Translations under genes and position numbers: made by a program | Notes under the pieces: model-generated | Database searches by the model: none | The model's input: only the letters and a program-made list of their open reading frames with translations | Told to the model about the DNA's origin: nothing | Assembly: GCF_021696945.1 (NCBI RefSeq) | Contig: NZ_JACYHE010000007.1 | Span: 80,404-144,403, forward strand | Direction of reading: 5' to 3' | Source of the DNA: Streptomyces sp. JJ36 | Lineage (GTDB): Bacteria > Actinomycetota > Actinomycetes > Streptomycetales > Streptomycetaceae | Length of the DNA: 64,000 bases | Part shown: positions 59,532 to 64,000 of the stretch, one piece after another | Layout: each line of letters begins with the position of its first letter | Numbering within the stretch: the first letter of the stretch is position 1

Positions 59532-60666
59532 GGGCCGCGTCGAGGTCCGCCCAGAGGTCCTCGGCGTCCTCCAGGCCGACGGACATCCGCAGCAGCTTCC
59601 CGCCGATGCCCCCGGACCGCCGGTCGTCCTCCGGGACGATGCGGTGGCTGATGGAGGCGGGGTGCTGGATGAGGGTGTCCACACTGCCGAGGCTCACCGC
59701 CGGGGTGATCAGCCGGACGCCGGCGATCACCTCGTGCGGGTCACCGGCCGGCTCGAAGGCGACCATGGCGCCGCCGACCGACGGGTAGTGCACCGCGGTG
59801 ACGCGGGGGTCGGCGGCCAGCCGCCGGGCCAGTTCGGCCGCGGTGGCGGACTGGGCCCGTACCCGCACCGGCAGCGTGGACAGGCCGCGCAGCAGCAGGT
59901 AGCCGGCCAGCGGGTGCAGCACCCCGCCGGTGGCGAAGCGCACCTGGCGCAGCGCGCGGGCGGACTCCTCGTCGCAGGCCACCACGCCCCCGAGCACGTC
60001 GCCGTGCCCGCCGAGGTACTTGGTGGCGCTGTGCAGCACCAGGCGGGCGCCGCTCTCCCGCGGGCGCTGCAGCACGGGGGTGGCGAAGGTGTTGTCCACC
60101 AGCAGCGGGACCTCGCCGCAGGCGCGCGCGACGGCGGCCAGGTCGGTCTCGGCGAGGGTCGGGTTGGCCGGGGTCTCGACCATGACGAGACCGGTGTCCG
60201 GGCGCAGCGCGGCAGCGACGCCCTCCGGGTCGACCCAGGTGACCTCGGTGCCCAGCAGCCCGCTGCTCAGCAGGTGGTCGCTGCATCCGTAGAGCGGCCG
60301 CACCGCGACCACGTGCCGCAGACCGGCCCCGGCCCGTACCAGCAGGGTCGCGGTGAGGGCGGCCATCCCGCTGGCGAAGGCCACCGCCGACTCCGTGCCC
60401 TCCAGCCGGGCGAGGGCGTCCTCGAACCGCGCGACGGTCGGGTTGTCCAGGCGGGAGTAGACCGGCGGTCCGTCCGGGCGGGCGCCGGTGGCGGCGAACT
60501 CGTCGAGCCGCGCGGCCTCCGCCCGGCTGTCGTGGGAGGGATAGGTGGTGGACAGGTCCAGCGGTGCGGCGTGCAGGCCCAGGGCGGCGAGGTCCTCGCG
60601 TCCGGCGTGCACGGCCTCGGTGGCCAGCGAGCGGGTGGCCGCGGATGTGGTCTCCATACGGCGCAT
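59461..60666 (-). CDS. Cystathionine gamma-synthase/lyase family PLP enzyme
   Basis: A 401-residue trans-sulfuration enzyme. The PLP Lys lies in LHSATKYLGGHGDVLGGVV, VDNTFATPVLQRP carries the cofactor Asp, and YSRLDNPTVARFEDALARLE and FASGMAALTATLL are family blocks. Cystathionine gamma-lyase, gamma-synthase and methionine gamma-lyase cannot be distinguished by eye. The ATG at 60666 has GGAG eight bases upstream; another ATG three codons later is possible. It is divergent from an Lrp/AsnC regulator, the usual arrangement for amino-acid-responsive control. Confidence 0.93.
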   Translation of the reverse strand: MRRMETTSAATRSLATEAVHAGREDLAALGLHAAPLDLSTTYPSHDSRAEAARLDEFAATGARPDGPPVYSRLDNPTVARFEDALARLEGTESAVAFASGMAALTATLLVRAGAGLRHVVAVRPLYGCSDHLLSSGLLGTEVTWVDPEGVAAALRPDTGLVMVETPANPTLAETDLAAVARACGEVPLLVDNTFATPVLQRPRESGARLVLHSATKYLGGHGDVLGGVVACDEESARALRQVRFATGGVLHPLAGYLLLRGLSTLPVRVRAQSATAAELARRLAADPRVTAVHYPSVGGAMVAFEPAGDPHEVIAGVRLITPAVSLGSVDTLIQHPASISHRIVPEDDRRSGGIGGKLLRMSVGLEDAEDLWADLDAALSGRRPPRPGAERRERIPEPAAL

Positions 60667-60717
60667 GGTGAACACTCCACGGGCAGGTCCGGTGTTGCGC
60701 CGTGCTACGTTCGGCGT

Positions 60718-61191
60718 ATGGCCGAATCCGTCGCTCTCGACCCGGTGGATCTGGAGATTCTGCGGCTGCTGCAGAACGACGCCCGGATGACGTACCGCGA
60801 GCTCGCCACGTCCGTGGGCATCGCCGCCTCGACCTGTCTGGACCGGGTGGGGCGGCTCCGCCGGAGCGGGGTGATCCTCGGGCACGCGCTGCGGCTCGAC
60901 CCGGCGCGGCTCGGACGGTCCCTGGAGGCGCTGCTCATGGTGCAGGTCCGGCCGCACCGCAGGGAGCTGATCGGCCCGTTCGTGGACCGGGTGCGGGCGC
61001 TGCCGGAGTCCCGTGCGCTCTTCCACCTGACCGGGCCGGACGACTACCTGGTGCACGTCGCGGTGACCGGCGCGGCGGACCTCCAGCGGCTGGTGCTGGA
61101 CGAATTCACCTCCCGGCGGGAGGTGGCCCGGGTGGACACCCGGCTGATCTTCCAGCAGTGGTCCTGCGGACCGCTTCTCCCACCGACGTGA
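60718..61191 (+). CDS. Lrp/AsnC family regulator
   Basis: A 157-residue regulator with an N-terminal winged helix (LDPVDLEILRLLQNDARMTY, ELATSVGIAASTCLDRVGRL) and a C-terminal RAM ligand-binding domain (SLEALLMVQVRPHRRELIGP, ALFHLTGPDDYLVHVAVTGA). TACGTT at 60706-60711 ends six bases before the ATG with no ribosome site, so the transcript is probably leaderless. Divergence from the trans-sulfuration enzyme implies that it senses a related amino acid and controls that gene. Confidence 0.93.
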   Translation: MAESVALDPVDLEILRLLQNDARMTYRELATSVGIAASTCLDRVGRLRRSGVILGHALRLDPARLGRSLEALLMVQVRPHRRELIGPFVDRVRALPESRALFHLTGPDDYLVHVAVTGAADLQRLVLDEFTSRREVARVDTRLIFQQWSCGPLLPPT

Positions 61192-61223
61192 CGCGGCGGC
61201 GGCCGCCGTACGAGGATGGGGCA

Positions 61224-62927
61224 ATGTCCGATGCACTGAACGCCGAGCCCCTGCCCCGGCAGGTGGCCGACGCCTATGTCGATGCCCTCGTCGAACTCGA
61301 CCCGATCACCGGCACGTATCTGGGGGTGCCCGAGTCCCACGGCCGGCTGCCCGACTTCTCACCCGCGGGGCAGGAGGCGCTGGCCCGGCTCGGCCGCGAC
61401 ACCCTGGACCGGCTCGCGAAGGCCGAGGAACAGCCGGGCGCCCGGGAGGGGGCGGAGCGCCGCTGCGCGCGGCTGCTGCGGGAGCGGCTGACCGCGGAGC
61501 TCGCCGTGCACGACGCCGGCGAGGGCCTCCGGGCGGTCAGCAACCTGCACTCCCCGGTGCACGCCGTGCGCGGCATCCTCACGGTGATGCCGGCGGAGAC
61601 CGAGGAGGACTGGGCGGCGGTCGAGCGGCGGCTGCGCGCGGTGCCGGAGGCGCTGGCGGGCTACCGCGCCTCCCTGGAGACCGGGCTGTCCCGCGGCCTG
61701 CCGGCCGGCCCGCGCCAGGTGTCGACGGTGATCGGGCAGCTCGGCGAGTGGACCGGGACGCAGCCCGGGGGCGACGGACGCGGCTGGTTCGCGGAGTTCG
61801 CCGGGCAGGGCCCGGAGGCGCTCCGCCCCGGGCTCGACGCGGCGGCCGCCGCGGCCACGGACGCCGTACGGGAGCTGCGGGACTGGCTGCGCGACACCTA
61901 CGCGCCGGGTGTCGCGGGCGCGCCGGAGACGGTGGGCCGCGAGCGGTACGCCCGCTGGGCCCGCTACTGGAACGGCACCGACCTGGACCTGGAGGAGGCC
62001 TACGCCTACGGCTGGTCGGAGTTCCACCGCATCCTGGGCGAGATGCGCGAGGAGGCGGAGAAGGTGCTGCCGGGCGCCGCGACGCCCTGGGAGGCACTGC
62101 GCCACCTGGACACCCACGGCAAGGCCGTGGAGGGCACGGAGGAGGTGCGGGACTGGCTGCAGGGCCTGATGGACGAGGCCGTGCAGAAGCTGGACGGCAC
62201 CCACTTCGAGCTGGCCGAGCGGGTCAAACGGGTGGAGTCCCGGATCGCCCCGCCCGGTGGCGCGGCCGCTCCCTACTACACCCAGCCGTCGCTGGACTTC
62301 TCCCGGCCGGGCCGCACCTGGCTGCCGACGATGGGCCAGACCCGCTTCCCCGTCTACGACCTGGTGAGCACCTGGTACCACGAGGGCGTCCCCGGGCATC
62401 ACCTCCAGCTCGCGCAGTGGACGCATCTCGCGAGCGAGCTGTCCCGCTACCAGACCACGGTGGGCATGGTCAGCGCCAACGCGGAGGGCTGGGCGCTCTA
62501 CGCCGAGCGGCTCATGGACGAGCTGGGCTTCCTCACCGACGCGGAGCAGCGGCTCGGCTATCTCGACGCGCAGATGATGCGCTCCACGCGGGTGATCGTG
62601 GACATCGGCATGCACCTCGGCCTGGAGATCCCCGCGCACTCCCCGTTCCGTCCCGGGGAGCGCTGGACGCCGGAGCTGGCGCAGGAGTTCTTCGGGATGC
62701 ACAGCGGCCGCCCGGCGGACTTCGTGGAGAGCGAGCTGGTCCGCTATCTCGGCATGCCGGGACAGGCCATCGGCTACAAGCTGGGCGAACGGGCCTGGCT
62801 CACGGGACGGGCGGCGGCACGGGCGGCACACGGCGACGCCTTCGACCCCAAGGCCTGGCACATGGCGGCGCTCTCCCAGGGATCGCTGGGCCTGGACGAC
62901 CTGGTCGCGGAGCTGTCGGCGCTGTGA
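61224..62927 (+). CDS. DUF885 family metallopeptidase-like protein
   Basis: A 567-residue cytosolic protein. The zinc-site signature is TWYHEGVPGHHLQLAQW near residue 390 (HEGxPGHH), followed by SANAEGWALYAERLMDELGF, typical of the DUF885 family related to M32-like peptidases. No signal peptide is present. It begins at the ATG at 61224 (MSDALNAEPLPRQVADAY) with GAGGATGGG upstream. It lies 32 bases after the Lrp/AsnC gene and may be cotranscribed. Substrate peptides are unknown. Confidence 0.92.
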   Translation: MSDALNAEPLPRQVADAYVDALVELDPITGTYLGVPESHGRLPDFSPAGQEALARLGRDTLDRLAKAEEQPGAREGAERRCARLLRERLTAELAVHDAGEGLRAVSNLHSPVHAVRGILTVMPAETEEDWAAVERRLRAVPEALAGYRASLETGLSRGLPAGPRQVSTVIGQLGEWTGTQPGGDGRGWFAEFAGQGPEALRPGLDAAAAAATDAVRELRDWLRDTYAPGVAGAPETVGRERYARWARYWNGTDLDLEEAYAYGWSEFHRILGEMREEAEKVLPGAATPWEALRHLDTHGKAVEGTEEVRDWLQGLMDEAVQKLDGTHFELAERVKRVESRIAPPGGAAAPYYTQPSLDFSRPGRTWLPTMGQTRFPVYDLVSTWYHEGVPGHHLQLAQWTHLASELSRYQTTVGMVSANAEGWALYAERLMDELGFLTDAEQRLGYLDAQMMRSTRVIVDIGMHLGLEIPAHSPFRPGERWTPELAQEFFGMHSGRPADFVESELVRYLGMPGQAIGYKLGERAWLTGRAAARAAHGDAFDPKAWHMAALSQGSLGLDDLVAELSAL

Positions 62928-62942
62928 GGCCGCGCTGACCGG

Positions 62943-62979
62943 CCGACCGGCCGGCCTCTCTCCCGGGCCGGCCGGTCGG
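62943..62979. terminator. Bidirectional terminator before sbcC
   Basis: A 14-base-pair perfect stem, CCGACCGGCCGGCC with GGCCGGCCGGTCGG, closes a nine-base loop between the convergent DUF885 and SbcC genes. Confidence 0.75.
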
Positions 62980-62983
62980 GCGG

Positions 62984-64000
62984 TCAGCCGCCCAGCGGCG
63001 CGGTGTGCGGCCGCAGCACCGAGCCCGTACGGGACTTGACGACCTCGAGCTGCGCGGGGATGCGGCGGCGCAGGTCGGGGACGTGGCTGACGATCCCGAC
63101 GCTGCGGTCCCGCTCGCGCAGCCCGTCCAGCACGTCCAGCACCTCGTCCAGGGTCTGCTCGTCGAGGCTGCCGAAGCCCTCGTCGATGAAGAGGGTGTCC
63201 AGCCGGGTGCCGCCGGCCTCGTCGGTGACGACGTCCGCCAGGCCGAGGGCGAGCGCCAGTGAAGCGAAGAAGGTCTCGCCGCCGGACAGGGTGGCGGTGT
63301 CCCGGGCGAGGCCCGTCCAGGAGTCGACGACGTGCAGGCCCAGCCCGGAGCGGCCGCGGCCGGAGGCGCGTTCGTCGGTGTGCACCAGGGTGTAGCGGCC
63401 GCCGGACATGCGGGCGAGGCGGGCGCTGGCGGCGGCCGCGACCTGCTCCAGGCGGGCGGCGAGCACATAGGTCTCCAGGCGCATCCGGTGGGCGTTCTCC
63501 GCCGAGGTGCCTGCGGCCAGCGCGGCCAGCGCGGCGACCCGTTCGTACGCCCGGCGCAGCGGGGCGGTGCGGCGGACCTCGTGCGCGGCCTCGGCCCCGA
63601 GGCGGTCCAGCTCCGCGCAGCGGGTGCGGGCGGCGTCCTCCGCCGCGGAGGACGCCCGCAGGCCGCGGGTGGCGTGCTCGGCGGCCGCCTGGGCGGCCCC
63701 GGTGTCCGCCGGGGGCTGCCGGGCGGCCGCGGCCGCGTGCGGGTCGGCCAGCACGTCGGCGACTGCGGCCTCCTCGGCCTGCCAGGCGTCCAGCCGCTCC
63801 TGAAGGTCGCGCTGTGCGGCCTCGTCGAGCACCGCGGCGCGGGCGTCGCCGGGTGTGGCGAACCCGGCGGAGCGTACGGCTTCGGCGAGCCGCTCGTCGG
63901 CGTCGTGCAGGCGCCGGGCGGCGTCCGCGGCCTCCCGGGCGGCGCCGGCTTCACCCAGGACGACGCGCACATCTACTGCACCCGGGAGCAGGTGCCGGAC
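62984..64000 (-). CDS. sbcC: Nuclease SbcCD subunit C (C-terminal part)
   Basis: The open frame runs off the right edge, so only the C-terminal ~338 residues are visible. They contain the end of the coiled-coil arm (Ala/Glu/Arg-rich, with LETYVLAARLEQVAAAASAR), the ABC signature LSGGETFFASLALALGLADV and the Walker B/D-loop LDTLFIDEGFGSLDEQTLDE. SbcC with SbcD processes hairpins and double-strand ends. SbcD is expected immediately upstream, beyond the window. A GTG at 63970 is internal, not the start. Confidence 0.93.
   Translation of the reverse strand, partial: VRHLLPGAVDVRVVLGEAGAAREAADAARRLHDADERLAEAVRSAGFATPGDARAAVLDEAAQRDLQERLDAWQAEEAAVADVLADPHAAAAARQPPADTGAAQAAAEHATRGLRASSAAEDAARTRCAELDRLGAEAAHEVRRTAPLRRAYERVAALAALAAGTSAENAHRMRLETYVLAARLEQVAAAASARLARMSGGRYTLVHTDERASGRGRSGLGLHVVDSWTGLARDTATLSGGETFFASLALALGLADVVTDEAGGTRLDTLFIDEGFGSLDEQTLDEVLDVLDGLRERDRSVGIVSHVPDLRRRIPAQLEVVKSRTGSVLRPHTAPLGG

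Overview
The window is very GC-rich, gene-dense DNA with strong third-position G/C bias, GTG and TTG starts beside ATG, four-base stop/start overlaps, and several genes whose -10 element lies directly before the start codon. With the actinobacterial ilvB-ilvN-ilvC-serA order, MurT/GatD, F420-type oxidoreductase, DUF574 methyltransferase, ECF41 sigma factor and RsbW-like ATPase, this points to a Streptomyces or close relative, probably a chromosomal core region. I saw no rRNA, tRNA, CRISPR array, phage, insertion sequence or large biosynthetic cluster.

Layout. 1-6.5 kb: an MMPL exporter, a sugar-dehydrogenase lipoprotein, an aldo/keto reductase and a hydroxyacid dehydrogenase. 6.5-16 kb: a ~11-bp-period repeat, a membrane PAS-GGDEF-EAL c-di-GMP protein with a degenerate EAL domain, then the branched-chain amino acid genes ilvB, ilvN and ilvC behind a leader peptide (MRTRILVLGQRVG) and attenuator, then serA. 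16-19.1 kb: two TetR regulators with clear operators around a 6PGDH-family oxidoreductase, and a decayed glycosyltransferase. 19.2-22.4 kb: a tight three-gene cassette (HExxH peptidase, 7-TM MAB_1171c/DUF6545-like protein, FAD oxidoreductase), the best candidate for an undescribed system. 22.4-26.2 kb: a small AA10 LPMO behind a DasR-like box, two methyltransferases and a DUF5753-type XRE regulator.

26.4-36.5 kb: acyl-CoA dehydrogenase divergent from its likely TetR regulator across TTAC-N-GTAA operators, the murT-gatD lipid II amidation pair, a CtaG-like protein with a 51-residue membrane protein, an acyltransferase, a PEP mutase-like enzyme, an orphan Phd/YefM antitoxin, a DUF6328 membrane protein and an anti-sigma-type ATPase. 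36.8-41.3 kb: biotin biosynthesis, with bioF divergent from an overlapping bioB-bioA-bioD operon. 41.4-49.5 kb: a methyltransferase, an RHH antitoxin with a degenerate Fic toxin, an LLM oxidoreductase, tandem CNNM/CBS proteins, an SGNH hydrolase, purB and a mismatch DNA glycosylase. 50-64 kb: ROK and GntR regulators, an SDR with a palindromic operator, an ECF41 sigma factor beside an alpha/beta hydrolase, a large helical-repeat protein, a DUF1990 protein, a membrane-anchored ACT-GNAT acetyltransferase, a cystathionine gamma-synthase/lyase-type enzyme divergent from an Lrp/AsnC regulator, a DUF885 peptidase and the C-terminal part of SbcC running off the window.

Much of the interest is regulatory. 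Many genes sit next to short, well-formed inverted repeats whose likely binding protein is encoded alongside. All function calls come from reading motifs and from memory of families; no database search was run.
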